DNA of 64,000 nt. Origin: Exophiala sp. HKRS030. Its lineage: Eukaryota; Ascomycota; Eurotiomycetes; Chaetothyriales; Herpotrichiellaceae. The notes beneath the pieces are model-generated. The model searched no databases, was not told the DNA's origin, and saw nothing but the letters and a program-made list of their open reading frames with translations. Below are positions 10,643 through 22,600 of this stretch, one piece after another (positions within the stretch are counted from its first letter, which is position 1; each line of letters starts with the position of its first letter). The position numbers and the translations under genes were made by a program. The stretch is taken from positions 806,001-870,000 of the forward strand of contig JAHWDD010000006.1 of assembly GCA_023897205.1 (NCBI GenBank), written 5' to 3'.

Positions 10643-13141
10643 CTACTTCCTAGGTGCTTCCAAGGTAGTCTGTCTAGCTTGGGCAATGACGGGATGATAC
10701 TCTCCCTCGGCGAACAACAACTCATCGTCCATGTCAATGGTTCGATCAATCTTGAAATACCGAATTTCCCACTCCTCGTCAATCTCGTCCCCGTACGATT
10801 CCAATTCCTCCCACAAGTCAGGGTACGCCTGTCTGGCCCACTTCTCGACCTCGTCCTTCCGATATTGCCAAGGGATGGCGTTGTAAAACGTCCCGATGGT
10901 GAGAACGTCGGGCGGCTCCCCAATATCCTCCTCCATCTTCTCGATCAGCTCCACGACATTTTCAAACTCGGACTGACCCGCCAAGGCACCGACGTAACAA
11001 TCGTAAATTTGCTTTGTGATAACCAGATTGAAACTCTGCATCAACGCCATAATGTGTCGGGCCTCATGCGCGCCTTGGGGGATCCACTTCTCGCAGGCCT
11101 GCAGGGCGAGCGCGAACGAACTCAAAGTCGGTCCCTCTCGAGACTCCATGATCTTCCAAAAGTGATCGATGATGGCCGAAAAGGGCTGTTGGCACGCCGT
11201 GTAAGCCGCCATCATCCCGTTGTGGATGCGCGTGGTCTGTTCGACCAACAAGTCAAGTTTGAGCATGTTGTACACCATCTGAAGGCCGTCAATGTCTTTG
11301 CACTTGGCGATGCCTTCGAAACACTTTGCGTAGGCTTCGGGCGTGGGTCGCGCGGACGGTTCCTCTCGTTGTCGCATGTGACCAAACACCAGACACGCCA
11401 GATCCGATCGACCACGGTCAAAGAATGACTGCATTAGGGGAATGCGGTCCTCGACTTCTGCCTCCGGGAAAGCATGCCGGAAAAGCTCGTATGCGTTGAA
11501 CGCTCGTTGATCTTTGATCGTCGGGTCCACGATGAATTGACGAAACACGGCCGCAATACGTGCTCGATCGTCCATCGGATACGAGTCGATCCGGTGACGT
11601 AGAATTCCCGTCGCCTCCTCAAGCTCATCTTTCAACAAAAATACATGACAGAGGCCGGCTATGGCCTCGGGTTCCAGCTCCGCATCGGTGTCAAGAATAT
11701 GATCCACAATTTGAATGAGATGGGTGTACTCTGGGTTGGCAGAGAATGCCAACGAGGTAATGTACTCGTTGAGGACATGAGTGTCGCATCGGTCCGCAGG
11801 GATATCGTCCCTCAAAAGTAGCTCGTACGTCGAATAGGCAGCGGTGCGGTCTCCCTGGTGAAGATGATAATGCAACTGAACAGCGTGTGTTTTGGCGTCG
11901 GGTCTCAATCCGAATTCTTCAGCCAACTGGACGTATCGCTCAGCATTTTCCGCTTGATGTTGCAGGTAGGCATGTTCGATCAATCTGTTGAGCGTCTTCA
12001 TCGTGATTGCATCTGTCACTCCATATTTTGCCATCTGCTCGAGCTTCTGTCGGATGTTGGTTGGATCTTGGTCGTGTAGAGCATACCAGAGAAGTAAAGT
12101 TCCGGCCATATCGCCTGAATCCGTCCGCTCTTCAAGTTCCTCGACAAAACGAGATGCCCACTTCAACTCTCCGCTCTTCATAGCACAGTCCACCGCCTTG
12201 ACCAAGCTCTCGGTGGTAGGCACTTGACCATCTTCCAGGGGTAGTTCGAAAACTTTCTGAAGAGTATGAAACTCATCACGTTGGACCAGGTAGCTCACCA
12301 GCGATTGCTGGGAGACCGCGTCGAACGGACCGACTGTGTCTTGCATCTCCCGAATGACTTTCCAGAATTCCTGTGTTCGGCCCTCATTCGCCAGACCAGT
12401 GAGAACAGCGGTCCACATGGGCAGACTTGCTCTCTCTGTGCTCTGCGCAGATCGTCGCAAGAGCTCCAAGGCATCTTGAGCCGAGCCAGTTTTGGCGAGG
12501 ACAGTGATGTACGTCACCAATAAAGTAGGCTTGACGGCTTGATGCCCAGCCTCTGGGGGCAGCTCTACATCATCAACAGCGCCGGATCGTGTCTGCAGGG
12601 CCTCGAAGACGACAGTCGCCAGGATGCGGGCATCACTTCGGTACCTATCACGGCCCGTAGACGACGCCAATACCAGCAAGACATTCTCCAAATCTTCTTC
12701 TGACAGTCCTGATTTTTCCTCCCCAGACAAGATATGCCCTCGCTCTTGTAGATGCTTGAATGCTTCCGTGACCAAAAAGATTTCGTTCCTCGTTAGCCGC
12801 CCTGGTGTGGCGACTCTGGAGGCAAAGAAAAACTTGAAAGCATCTGCGACCTCCTCATCGGATGGAAGTCGAGAATGTGACCTCCTCGCCTTGACAAGAT
12901 CGATCAGGCGGAGCAAGGCAGCTTCGATGTTGGCATTGGTATTTTTTGCACCGACCAGGGTCTTCTGCCCGCCAGCAAAAGTCAAACCGAAGAAGTCACG
13001 TTTCTGAGACAGGCAGAAGGTAGTCGGGAGGATGTGAGGTCTCGAGTTTGATCCAATACGTCGCTGGCAATCTCGAACGATATAAGGTCGGTTGGCAAGG
13101 ATTGCCCGAAAGACGCTCCGGGTTAGGTTGGAGGATTTCAT
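10643..13141 (-). CDS. Mitochondrial PPR-like helical-repeat protein, possibly CIA84
   Basis: 832 aa, single exon. The N-terminus is basic, rich in Ser/Arg and lacks acidic residues for about 50 positions (NLTRSVFRAILANRPYIVRDCQRRIG), as in a mitochondrial targeting presequence, and a KRDFFGL block follows. The rest is a chain of helical pairs with PPR-like spacing (for example TYITVLAKTGSAQDALELLRR, PMWTAVLTGLANEGRTQEFWKVIREM, HNGMMAAYTACQQPFSAIIDHF) up to about residue 740, then an acidic C-terminus. Length and layout fit the fungal protein annotated as complex I intermediate-associated protein 84, a chaperone of the complex I membrane arm. The PPR fold is well supported; the CIA84 assignment is tentative. 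A mitochondrial RNA-processing PPR protein is the main alternative. Confidence 0.8.
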   Translation of the reverse strand: MKSSNLTRSVFRAILANRPYIVRDCQRRIGSNSRPHILPTTFCLSQKRDFFGLTFAGGQKTLVGAKNTNANIEAALLRLIDLVKARRSHSRLPSDEEVADAFKFFFASRVATPGRLTRNEIFLVTEAFKHLQERGHILSGEEKSGLSEEDLENVLLVLASSTGRDRYRSDARILATVVFEALQTRSGAVDDVELPPEAGHQAVKPTLLVTYITVLAKTGSAQDALELLRRSAQSTERASLPMWTAVLTGLANEGRTQEFWKVIREMQDTVGPFDAVSQQSLVSYLVQRDEFHTLQKVFELPLEDGQVPTTESLVKAVDCAMKSGELKWASRFVEELEERTDSGDMAGTLLLWYALHDQDPTNIRQKLEQMAKYGVTDAITMKTLNRLIEHAYLQHQAENAERYVQLAEEFGLRPDAKTHAVQLHYHLHQGDRTAAYSTYELLLRDDIPADRCDTHVLNEYITSLAFSANPEYTHLIQIVDHILDTDAELEPEAIAGLCHVFLLKDELEEATGILRHRIDSYPMDDRARIAAVFRQFIVDPTIKDQRAFNAYELFRHAFPEAEVEDRIPLMQSFFDRGRSDLACLVFGHMRQREEPSARPTPEAYAKCFEGIAKCKDIDGLQMVYNMLKLDLLVEQTTRIHNGMMAAYTACQQPFSAIIDHFWKIMESREGPTLSSFALALQACEKWIPQGAHEARHIMALMQSFNLVITKQIYDCYVGALAGQSEFENVVELIEKMEEDIGEPPDVLTIGTFYNAIPWQYRKDEVEKWARQAYPDLWEELESYGDEIDEEWEIRYFKIDRTIDMDDELLFAEGEYHPVIAQARQTTLEAPRK

Positions 13142-13525
13142 CCTTGTAGGTGAGGCACAAGAAACTTCCAGACCTCGCCAATGGAGAGAAGATGAGGACC
13201 GATTATATATGTCCTGGTTAGATTACTTGTAAACCAGCAGACAACTGCAGGAGGAACTGGTGGCGTGATGATTTTATTTCAAGCAACTTGGAGATGTTCA
13301 GTTACCACAAGCCATCAAATGCGGAGCTGGCTTGACAGTCCCCCGGAGAAGATATTATCCAGTTCCGTCGAGCACCCACGTGTGTTCAGCCTCGCAGCCT
13401 CGTCGTCTTCTCTATTTCACGAGTACTTTCCTACTCGATGTTCACCAACTTCACCACCTTCACAACAAAAATATTCTGCAGAAAGGAAAAAAAAAGTAAA
13501 AAATCAAAAAGTTATTTGGAGATTC

Positions 13526-13560
13526 GAAGCCCCGACCGTCTTGCCAACGGTCGGCGCTTC
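13526..13560. repeat. Inverted repeat / hairpin, 14-bp arms and 7-nt loop
   Basis: GAAGC-C-CCGACCGT, loop CTTGCCA, ACGGTCGG-C-GCTTC: 13 paired bases per arm with one opposed C:C. On the minus strand it is preceded by TA-rich sequence and followed by GGCTTCGAATCTCC, which resembles a tRNA T-loop/B-box. TTTTT, TTTTTT and a longer T-run follow, as after pol III genes. No matching 7-bp acceptor stem can be formed, so a functional tRNA is not supported. A decayed tRNA or tRNA-derived element is possible. Confidence 0.75.
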
Positions 13561-13616
13561 TAATACTTATCCCGACTATGACCATTCACAAATCTCAACT
13601 CCCTAAAGGAACGTAT

Positions 13617-13625
13617 TACTCCGTA
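13617..13625 (-). repeat. TACGGAGTA intergenic element
   Basis: On the plus strand the site reads TACTCCGTA and sits within ATTACTCCGTAATACT, making it partly palindromic. Confidence 0.8.
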
Positions 13626-15457
13626 ATACTTGTAGAGATTGCTACAGTAGTCATGGAAACCTGCCGAAGACTCCCAGTTTAATCCACTAAGCAGCTGGTT
13701 TCCAAGGATAAGCCCACCTCCAAACCACTTGAGCCAAAGGTGCGTTGCGACGCGGTGAGTCTTATTAGTGGCCATCAAGGCGATTCCTTTGTTGGAGGAA
13801 ATTTCACTGGAATAAACATATATACCTGTAATTAATAAATTGTGGAGCACTAAGGATGTTCAGTGAATAGGAGGCTTGCGTATGCGTGGACAGAAGGATA
13901 GGAATATCAGTGAATACCTGCTTAGGGGTCAAGCTTGGTAGAAGAACGCCCATAAATCCAGCATAAACCATCTCCGAGACGAGGACGTCTATTGTTGTAG
14001 ACGTTACATGTCACCACACATAGGTACATACGCAGTACCAACCAAGACATACATGTGTAGGTAGGTAGTCTCAGCTCTCACCACTAACATCTCTTCAAAG
14101 CTGTCCCCAGACATTCGCCTTCATCCGAATTGGCTCAGTCAACAAGCCAGTGTCAATGTTGGGAAGGTCGAGCTTGAAACCACTCTCCCCATCACTCTTG
14201 TCGGCCACCTTTTCGCACAGATATGCAACGGCCAGAGGTGTCCCAATAGCCTGAATCGTCCATCGGTATACGAAACGATGAGTGTGGTGAGGACTGTTCT
14301 GAAAAGATCGGGGTTCGGGGTGGAATGACCGCCGTTTCGCTGCTTGAAGCAGCTTCAAGCCTTGCCTTGAATTCCGCGCCGAAGCTCGAGTGAGGATGAG
14401 ACCAGACATAGCGCACGGAGAGTCTTTTTCGAACTGCGGTTTGCAGAAATCCGGGGTTCCACGAAAGGGATCGTCTGATGGAGCGACCGATCCTTTTAGT
14501 GCTAATCGTCTTCCTTCATCGGCGAGGAAGAATAGACTGTACGAGTACGACTTGTGTGTACGGTGGTCAATCCCTCTAATTTGCAAGTCATTGTTTGAGA
14601 GGCGCATCAACCCCTCATTGCGCGCACATCTTCCTGCAGCTAAAACGCCAAAAATGTTGGAGATCAACGCAACAACAAGGGTCTAGGCCCGATTGAAGTT
14701 CCGCAAGCGCCAGAGAGACACACCATCGACACCGGTAGATCCCAGAATGAGTCCACAGGGGGTCCAATTGGAACTAGGCGGAAAAGACGGATGACGGCTT
14801 TTCCCAAGAATGAGTCCACTGTTCTCACCTCTCCTCTCATATTGAAAATCCTCTTACCAATTGAAAGATCATGACATCCGGGTCTGCGTCTTGGGCGAGA
14901 CAGCCGGTCGCTTCGTTCGTCAAGCAGAACCAACAGGCCCCTTCGCTAGGAATCTGTAAGAAGTTTCGACGCCACTCAACTCGCCAAAGTCTCTTTCTGA
15001 CCGATCTTGCTGCACCCGGGGAGTCGAGGTAGGTCAAGAGAGGGATGTGCCATGCAAACCCCGCAACAAAGGCTCAAATGAGATTATCACGCATATTGCA
15101 AGCCCAGCCCAGAGGTGTCACAAGGACATCCTCTTCTTACGCAATGAATTGTCCAAGGCGTTCGTCACGAGAGAATTACCAAGCCTGATCACCTCGATCG
15201 TAGATGGCTGAGCCCCCTCTGTTCTCGTATTACACTGCAAATGCCTCATCACATGATCACCACGAACATTCCCCCCTGGCAGAAGCAGACCATTCTCACT
15301 CGTTCTCGAAGGGGGACGTGCTCGTAGATAAAGGACCATGGCCTAGAAGGTAGGTTTTAAGTCTTGGGTCTTTTTTTTCCAAGTATCAAAGACAAAATCA
15401 AATATCCAAAAATCAATCAAAAAGTGTTAATCAACACATACATATCAAACTTGATAC

Positions 15458-15938
15458 ATGATGCCTGTTCTCGACAAACTCGACAAACTGATCCACCCGA
15501 AGAAGGTAGGTTGTCATAACAAGTGACAGGCCTCTATCATTGAAGCATTGACTTACACACGAGAAACCCCAGGCACCTACTACGGAGGCACCTCCAGCTG
15601 AGGAGGACCAAGCTCCACAACCCACGGCGACTGAAGTCCCGGCTGCAGCACCACCGGCGGTGGAAGCCACCCCTGAGACCACGCCGGAAACACCCAAGCG
15701 CAGACAGTCCATCGTCGACAAGATAGAGGACAAGGTCGACAAGATCCTACACCACAGGCGCTCGAGCAGTGCTGAAAGGAAGACCGAGACCCCGGAAGAA
15801 GGTGCTGCTGCTGCCGCCGGCAAAAAGGAAAGGTTTCATTGGCCTCACTTGGGGGGAAAAGGCCAAGCGAAAGAAGAGAAGAAGCCTGAGCAACCTGAAG
15901 AGCCGGCTGCTGAAGGTGTGGTCCCACCTACACAGTAG
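15458..15938 (+). CDS. Small Pro/Ala/Glu-rich disordered protein, two exons
   Basis: Exon 15458-15505 (16 codons, MMPVLDKLDKLIHPKK) joins exon 15573-15938 across a 67-nt GT...AG intron, giving 137 aa. The middle is a Pro/Ala/Glu-rich region (PAAAPPAVEATPETTPETPK). It is followed by an amphipathic basic/acidic helix (IVDKIEDKVDKILHHRR) that echoes the LDKLDKLIH motif of exon 1. Lys/Glu-rich sequence runs to a VVPPTQ end. It has no signal peptide, membrane segment or known domain. The two related helices suggest a membrane-surface or partner-binding peptide, but function is unknown. The second ATG is equally possible as start. Confidence 0.55.
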
Positions 15939-16751
15939 GTTACTCGTTGAAGAGTTATTGGGCCAGAGTTGGCCATGGATGGGTAGTACCGACACGGGAG
16001 ATGAGAGACAAAGGAACAGAAGACGTGGATCATGATGATGACGATGATGACTGAGAGAGCATGGATAGTCGTTTTGAAGCGTTGGACGGATGATACCCCC
16101 AGCGAAGAAGGACCGATGATTCGGCTTCCTTCTCGCTTTGTGCGCACTTTTTCTGTCTTTCTTTTGCTCGCGATGATACCCCCTATTTGCTATTCTCGAG
16201 AGATACCCCAAGACTTTTGTGATGGGCAAGGATGAAAGGAGAGAAGTGATGGAAACACGTCTCATTAATTATTGTTTTAATTGGACTTTATCAATTCTGA
16301 TCTCACTCGACTACTCTAGTTTTATTTTTCTTAAACACGGTTCAAATAGTGCAATCACTGATGCAGGTAATAATGATAACAATTGATCAAGGATTAGAAT
16401 TAAGAACATCTGTAGTATATCGGTCTAATAGCGAGTGGGTATCTCAAATCATGTTGAGTCAAAGAAAACTTCCACCACCTTTCCATTATTTTCGTCATAG
16501 TTGGCGGCGCAGAATCATCAGACAGCACAAACTCTTTTTTCGGGCATTGCTTTCGACTTCCATTACTTTGCGCATTACTTCTCTCATTACTTCCATCAAC
16601 ATTCAAATTAATCGAGAAGGGGGGGTGGGGTATCATATCTGGTCCGATGTGGTTGTGGTTGTTGTTGTCGTGCTGTGCCGGTAGGTGTGTAAGGATCCGA
16701 AGCGCATCCTCCGTCTTATTGGCCACCAGAAGTTAGCTAGGTGCCACATGT
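15939..16751. other. Convergent intergenic region, about 0.8 kb
   Basis: 3' flanks of the small disordered protein gene and the opsin-related gene. It contains a short degenerate ATGATG run near 16033 and a GT-rich stretch near 16650. No gene or structured element is supported. Confidence 0.5.
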
Positions 16752-17728
16752 CTACACAGCAGCAGCTGGGGTGGGCTCGGCTGGAGCAGAGCCATTGGTA
16801 ACGCCCTCAGAAGGAGCAGGGACAGGCTGCTTCTCGTGGTGGGGCAAAGTGCCCGGGAGAGGGTCCTCGTAGGATCTCATGGCGAGACCCAGACGAGCAG
16901 GGTCGATGTTCCAGTGAGCCCACAGGAAGTAGCTGAAGAGGACGGGGAGAAGGAGACAGTCGAGGATGCCGTAGTAGATGAGCTCGGAGTCGGGAGGGAT
17001 GACGTTGCCTCCCTCAGACACACCCCAACAGATGGGGTACAAGCCCCAGACACCCCAGATGAATCCGGAGGAGACGTTGTGGATACGGGCGACGTCCAAG
17101 CCAAGGCTGCTGGCGTACTTGCGTGGGAGCCAGATCAAGTTGTAGCCGACCAAGAGCCAGGCGAAGAGCCAGAACGTATAAAAGGCCCACTTGTAGTCGG
17201 TCTTCACAAGCGCGGCGACAGTGGCGAGAATGGCCATGGAGCCGGTAAGGAAGACTGTCCACAGGATGTAAAGAGTCGGGACCATCGATGTGAGCAGGAT
17301 GGCAACGCTGATGATCGGCCAGACCAAGAACCTTGGGGAACAATGTTAGGCTGTGTGTCCAGAAAGAGAGTGGGAATGAGGATACTCATTACTTACCATC
17401 CAATGTAGCGGACATACCAAATTTGGCGGTTGTTGCCAGCAACATCACCGTTGGAGCGGTGCCATTCGACGTCAATGGGAGTCCAACCGAGGTTCGAAGC
17501 GATGGAGAAGTTGACAACGAAGGCAACGAATGCGGGCGCAGCAAGGGTGTAGAAGAAGAACCGGTTCTTCACTGACTTCAAAAAGCTGGCGCCGAGAATG
17601 CAGAGGAAGAGAAGACCCATGATGGAGGTAACAGTGAAGATCCAGTCAGATCCTCGAGTGGTGATGTGGATGTCAACAGACTTGCCATTCACGACGAAGC
17701 CGTTGATATCGAGTGCGTGGTTACCCAT
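16752..17728 (-). CDS. Opsin-related protein (Hsp30/Yro2/Mrh1 type), non-retinal
   Basis: Exons 17397-17728 and 16752-17331 (65-nt intron) give 303 aa from the first ATG. Seven hydrophobic helices have the microbial rhodopsin layout. Helix C carries R107-Y-I-G-W111, aligning with bacteriorhodopsin R82-Y-A-D85-W86, so the proton acceptor Asp85 is Gly and the Asp96 position is Ala. Helix G reads I-L-D235-C-L-L-L239-P, so Asp212 is kept but the Schiff-base lysine position (K216) is Leu239. This protein therefore cannot bind retinal covalently and belongs to the fungal opsin-related group. Members are plasma-membrane proteins, often stress-induced, and some are linked to the Pma1 proton pump. A Pro/Ala-rich tail follows helix G. 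An AGGGG stretch near 17866 could be a stress element on the minus strand, but evidence is weak. Confidence 0.9.
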
Positions 17729-19674
17729 TGTGTCTATTTGTGACGAGGTTGGAGGCAAAAGAAGGTTGTTGAAAGGGTTAGATTCTGTCTAGCTTGGACA
17801 GGAGGTTACTGGAAAAGTGAATTCGGAGCTGTTTGCTTGATGAGTTCCTGACGCTCAGATGGAGGAGGGGGAAAACTTGACGTCCTTTATAGGACTACTC
17901 GCTTCTCCTCTCGTATATGCCAACGGAGGAAGTGAACGGACCTGTCGGATACGAAGCGGTAAACCATCACTGCGTCACAAGACAATTTTTTTTACCCAGC
18001 ATGCAGATGAAGCTCTGATCCTTGCAGGAGCAACAAGCATTGGATCATCAGAAAGAAAATGACTAATCTCACCTTGGTAAACTCACCAGAGCAAGTATCA
18101 TGATCATCTCCTCAATCCGAAGCCGTCTCTGTGTTGGTGCATACGGATAGAAAAGCCAGGTGGAGCCCTCTGACTTGATGGAAGCCCACCGGCATATCCG
18201 GAGGTACGAGAGGGAGTCGTCTGGTGTAATGGTGGTCAACAATCCGGTGCGAGGTCGGAAAGTACCATGTCGTTCTCACAAGTTAGCGACCAGTCACGCT
18301 CATTCCGCTGCTGAGCACAGGGAGCCTAACCCAGCGTGGCAGGCTCGACTTCCTGTTTCGCAAGGTCCTGGGCCAGCGTTCATGCGTTGGTCTTCGCAAA
18401 GACCTGCACGAGGTATTGGTGGATGAAAACATTGGGCAAATCGATGATGCGCAAGGCTAGCAAGCGAGGCTCTGACGGGCCTCATAGGGCGTCAACAGCT
18501 TCCGGAGGATGTCGTGACTAGCATGCTAGCTTGCATATGAAGTGTTTGATGTGTCAGGTGAGACGAATGCTTGAATGTCGATGGTTGCCATATTAGTGAT
18601 TCCGAGGAAGCCGGTGAATCAGAATCGAGGTGCTAATGTAGTGTGTTGACAATGGACTGAGGTTGAGAGAAGAGGACAGTAAGTGGTAGACTGCTGACCA
18701 GAGATAGGAATTCTCTGCGTAGTCCAAGCACAATGATATCACAACAGGTGTTTTCTCGGCCAGTCAGAGAGAATGACAGACATCAGACCATTTTCACGAG
18801 CAGAGTAGAGAAAGTTGGTGGGACCGGATAATGGTTTGAAGGAAGAGAGAAGCTACCGCTGCTATCGTCCTGTTGAGTCAGCAATACGGAGTGAAAAGTC
18901 TTCTTTTTTCTTCCGCTTATTAGACAGATAACATTATTGTCATCCCTTTGCCGCCGTCTGGTGAGCCTTGTCGGTTGTCCACCGTTAGCGCTGATGAGGT
19001 GTGTGATCATCACGTTGATCGACCTCTCGCCGAAGCTGCTCCATTCCGGCCTTTTCCCGACTAATCCGTACAGGGTAGTTTCTTAGACGGTTCTTGTAAC
19101 TTGTTACTCATAGTTAAGTCATTGCTTTACGGAGTACGTCGTCGTTGCTGTTCATCATTGAGACTACAGAAACAACACTCCGTCCTAGGGGCCAGCAGCT
19201 TTGGATACACATCCACAGCATACAATAAAACAGATGAGGGTGATGTACTGATCGCCTGCCTCAGTAGGCCTTCACACGGCTGTTGTTCCTCCGAAGCAGA
19301 CGGGATGCTAGATACTGAATACAGCAGTCGCCATGCCATGGCTTTATTCTCGGAGTATTAGGAGTCATTAAGGTCTTATGGAATGTTCAGGCCAGTGGGA
19401 AATACTGTACGCGGTGAAAGTAGAAGCTCAAGGCTGCGTTCGAATACTTACGCTAGTCTGTTTTCGGCGATTGACGAGGCTGCGGCGTTGAAACACCAAA
19501 ACAGCACCACGTCTGCGAACAGCATATCTGAGAACCATGGTAGAGATCCAGGTCTGAGAAACAGAATATTTGCCTTCGCCTTACAGATAGTTTTAGAGTC
19601 AATAGAATGCACAAACTGTTCATGTTCCCGATGTAAAGGTATTCGCAGACTCACAATAGTATTACGGTGGAGCG
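17729..19674. other. Divergent intergenic region, about 1.95 kb
   Basis: Promoter region for the opsin-related gene (minus) and dapB (plus). It includes TACGGAGT at 18885 and TACGGAGTA at 19128-19136. No protein-coding gene or RNA was recognised. Confidence 0.5.
19128..19139 (+). repeat. TACGGAGTACGT intergenic element
   Basis: The extended 11-mer ACGGAGTACGT also occurs at 3646 and 62618. This copy lies about 540 bp upstream of dapB. Confidence 0.8.
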
Positions 19675-22600
19675 ATGGAGCCTCTCAGCGCAACTCCGCC
19701 TCCGCAGTCTCCAGAGCGATTGGTTTCAACACCCAACGCCGCAGATACGCTCACGGTAATCACTGGTCTCTACGCCAAAGACCCCCCATTGTTATCCCCT
19801 CGGAAGAGAGTCGCAGCAGTCGTACGTAGAGATATCGACGGCACTGCATTGCCGGCCTCCGAACGTCCATCAATATGCTCCGATAGCGACAGCGTCCATC
19901 ATTCCAGGTCCACATCTCTTGCATCCAATCTAGGACCTTGGCAAATATCGACTACAATGACGAGGAGTGCAAGGGCCTCGCAGGAAGAGAGGGAGACACT
20001 GATCAAGGAAGAAGGCGACTGGGAAGGCACATCCACAAGGGAAGATGGTGATCGGTCGAGGTCATCTGAAGAAAGCGTCACCACCGTGTCGACTACATCC
20101 CTAGTCCTCGAGAATCTGAATTCGGTTTACGCGACAAAGGAGGCTGAGGAGCCTGTACAATACCGCGACAATGACAGTGATCCTGAGCTGCCCAGATTTG
20201 TGGATAAGAACTACACGGATGGGAGCCGGATGTCGAAGGGTTTGCGGAGAGCGTTATGGCTGGTGTCTATTATTGCCATTGTTGGTTGGGCATTTGCTTT
20301 ATTCGTATTTGTGTCAACAGCCAGATACAAGCATGCTTCAACCCTGGCCTACGACCACGAAAAACCTACCAAGAGCTCGGGAAAGAAAGTGTCACTTGAT
20401 GAGGTTCTGTCCGGGAAGTGGCAACCAAAATATGCTAATATAGAATGGACCGCAGGCCCTGATGGTGAGGATGGTTTGTTGCTCGAAACAAACCAGCCAG
20501 ACAAAGCTTTTGCCGTTGTGGAGGATATCAGAAGCCGAACTTCTGCATCTGCCAACGCTACAAAAGACAAAGTCTTGATCAAAAGTGGCTGGTTCAACGT
20601 CAATGGCCAGCAATTGTGGACGGACAACTTCTGGGTGAGCCCTGATTACAAGCATGTTCTCCTCATGTCGAAGCGAGAGAAGGTCTATCGACATTCGTTC
20701 TTGGGAATCTATTTCATTCTCGATGTCGAAACGCAGGCCGTCCAACCATTAGATCCGGCATATCCGGACACGAAGACCCAACTCGCTCAGTGGTCTCCCA
20801 ACAGTGATTCAATTGTGTTTACAAGGAACAACAACCTCTACCTGAGATCCTTGTCCTCGGCAAAAGTCACACAAATCACAGACGACGGAGGCCCCGAATA
20901 CTTCTACGGTATCCCAGATTGGGCCTACGAGGAAGAAGTCTTTGGTACCAATACGGCGACATGGTGGGCGCGTGACGGTCAGTATGTCGCATTCTTGCGC
21001 ACAAACGAGACCATGGTCCCGGAGTATCCTGTCCAGTACTTTTTGTCGAGGCCCAGTGGGAAGAAGCCAATCGAAGGACTTGAGAACTATCCTGAAGTCA
21101 AAGAGATTAAATACCCCAAAGCCGGCGCACCAAATCCGGTGGTGGATATGCTTTTCTACGACATTGCACAACAAGAAGTTTTTACTATTGACATAGAAGG
21201 AGGCTTTCCTGAAGACGACCGAATTATATTCAACATCGTTTGGGCTGATAGCGGAAAGGCATTGGTATCGGAGTCTAACCGTGTTAGCGACCGCGTCAGG
21301 GTTGTGTTGGTGGACGTCACTACTAGGACAGGCCAAACAGTCAGGACTGTCGATGTCAAAGACGTTGACGGAGGTTGGATTGAACCTACTCAGTCCACCA
21401 AGTACGTCCCGGCTGATTTAGCAAGCGGGCGACCCGAAGATGGCTACGTCGACATTGTCATCTCTGACGATAGCACTCACCTTGCCTTCTTTACACCTCT
21501 GAACAGCTCGATCCCCACCATGCTCACCAAAGGTCACTGGGAAGTCGACGGTGGACCTGCGGCAGTCGACCTCAAGAACAATCTGGTATATTTTGTCGCC
21601 GCCAAAGAAGCGCCCACGCAGCGACATGTATATAGCGTCAAGCTCGACGGGACAGACATGAAACCTCTCGTCCCATCGGAAGAAGCCGCCTACTGGACAA
21701 GTTCGTTCTCTTCAGGCGCAGGCTACGTCCTGCTAACCTACCAGGGACCTAGCATCCCCTATCAGAAGGTCATTTCGACACCTGCAAACACGGAGAAGAT
21801 CAACCAGAAGCTCGAAGACAACAAGGCTCTCGCCCAAATGGCTTCGGCTCACGAACTCCCCCATCAGATTTTCCAAAATGTCACCATCGAAGGGCAAACG
21901 CTACAACTTGTGGAGCGCCGTCCTCCACACTTTGACCCCAACAAGAAATACCCGGTTCTTTTCTACCTCTACGGCGGTCCCGGATCTCAAATGGTCAATC
22001 GCCGATTCCACGTGGACTTTCAGTCGTACGTCGCCAGTTCGCTGGGGTATATCGTGGTGACGCTCGACGGGCGCGGGACAGGCTTCATCGGCCGCAAGGC
22101 CCGGACCATCGTCCGCGACGAGCTGGGCAAGTACGAAGCGCACGACCAGATCGCGGCGGCCAAGATGTGGGCTGCCAAGGACTATGTCGACGCCTCCCGC
22201 ATGGCCATCTGGGGCTGGTCGTACGGCGGCTTCATGACGCTCAAGGTCCTCGAGACCGACGCCGGCGAGACGTTCAAGTACGGCATGTCGGTGGCCCCGG
22301 TCACGGATTGGCGCTTCTACGACAGCATCTACACGGAAAGGTACATGCGCATGCCACAGGACAACCCGTCGGGTTACGATCGGACCGCCATCAGCAACGT
22401 CACGGCCATCGGTCAGAACGTCAGATTTCTGATCATGCACGGCGTCGCCGACGACAATGTGCACATGCAAAACACGCTGACGCTACTGGACAAGTTTGAC
22501 CTCGCCGGGATAGAAAACTATGATGTTCACTTTTTCCCCGACAGCGATCATGGTATTTTCTTTCACAACGCCAATCACGTCGTGTATGAAAAGTTGAGTA

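Larger units (their letters stand above)
13142..15457. other. Intergenic region, about 2.3 kb, with hairpin and TACTCCGTA element
   Basis: Upstream of both the PPR-like gene and the small two-exon gene. It holds a strong hairpin at 13526-13560, T-runs on the minus strand just beyond it, and a TACTCCGTA element at 13617-13625. A minus-strand frame ending at 14095 (roughly 170 codons from its first ATG) has no recognisable domains and is not counted as a gene. Confidence 0.5.

Noticed and set aside
14095..14667. Minus-strand frame that could encode up to 190 residues
   Set aside because: Its 5' end has no ATG, the first ATG shortens it to roughly 170 codons, there is no recognisable domain and composition looks random. 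A frame of this length is expected by chance in this much non-coding DNA.
18518..18529. 12-bp perfect palindrome CTAGCATGCTAG
   Set aside because: About 15 perfect 12-bp palindromes are expected by chance in 64 kb.
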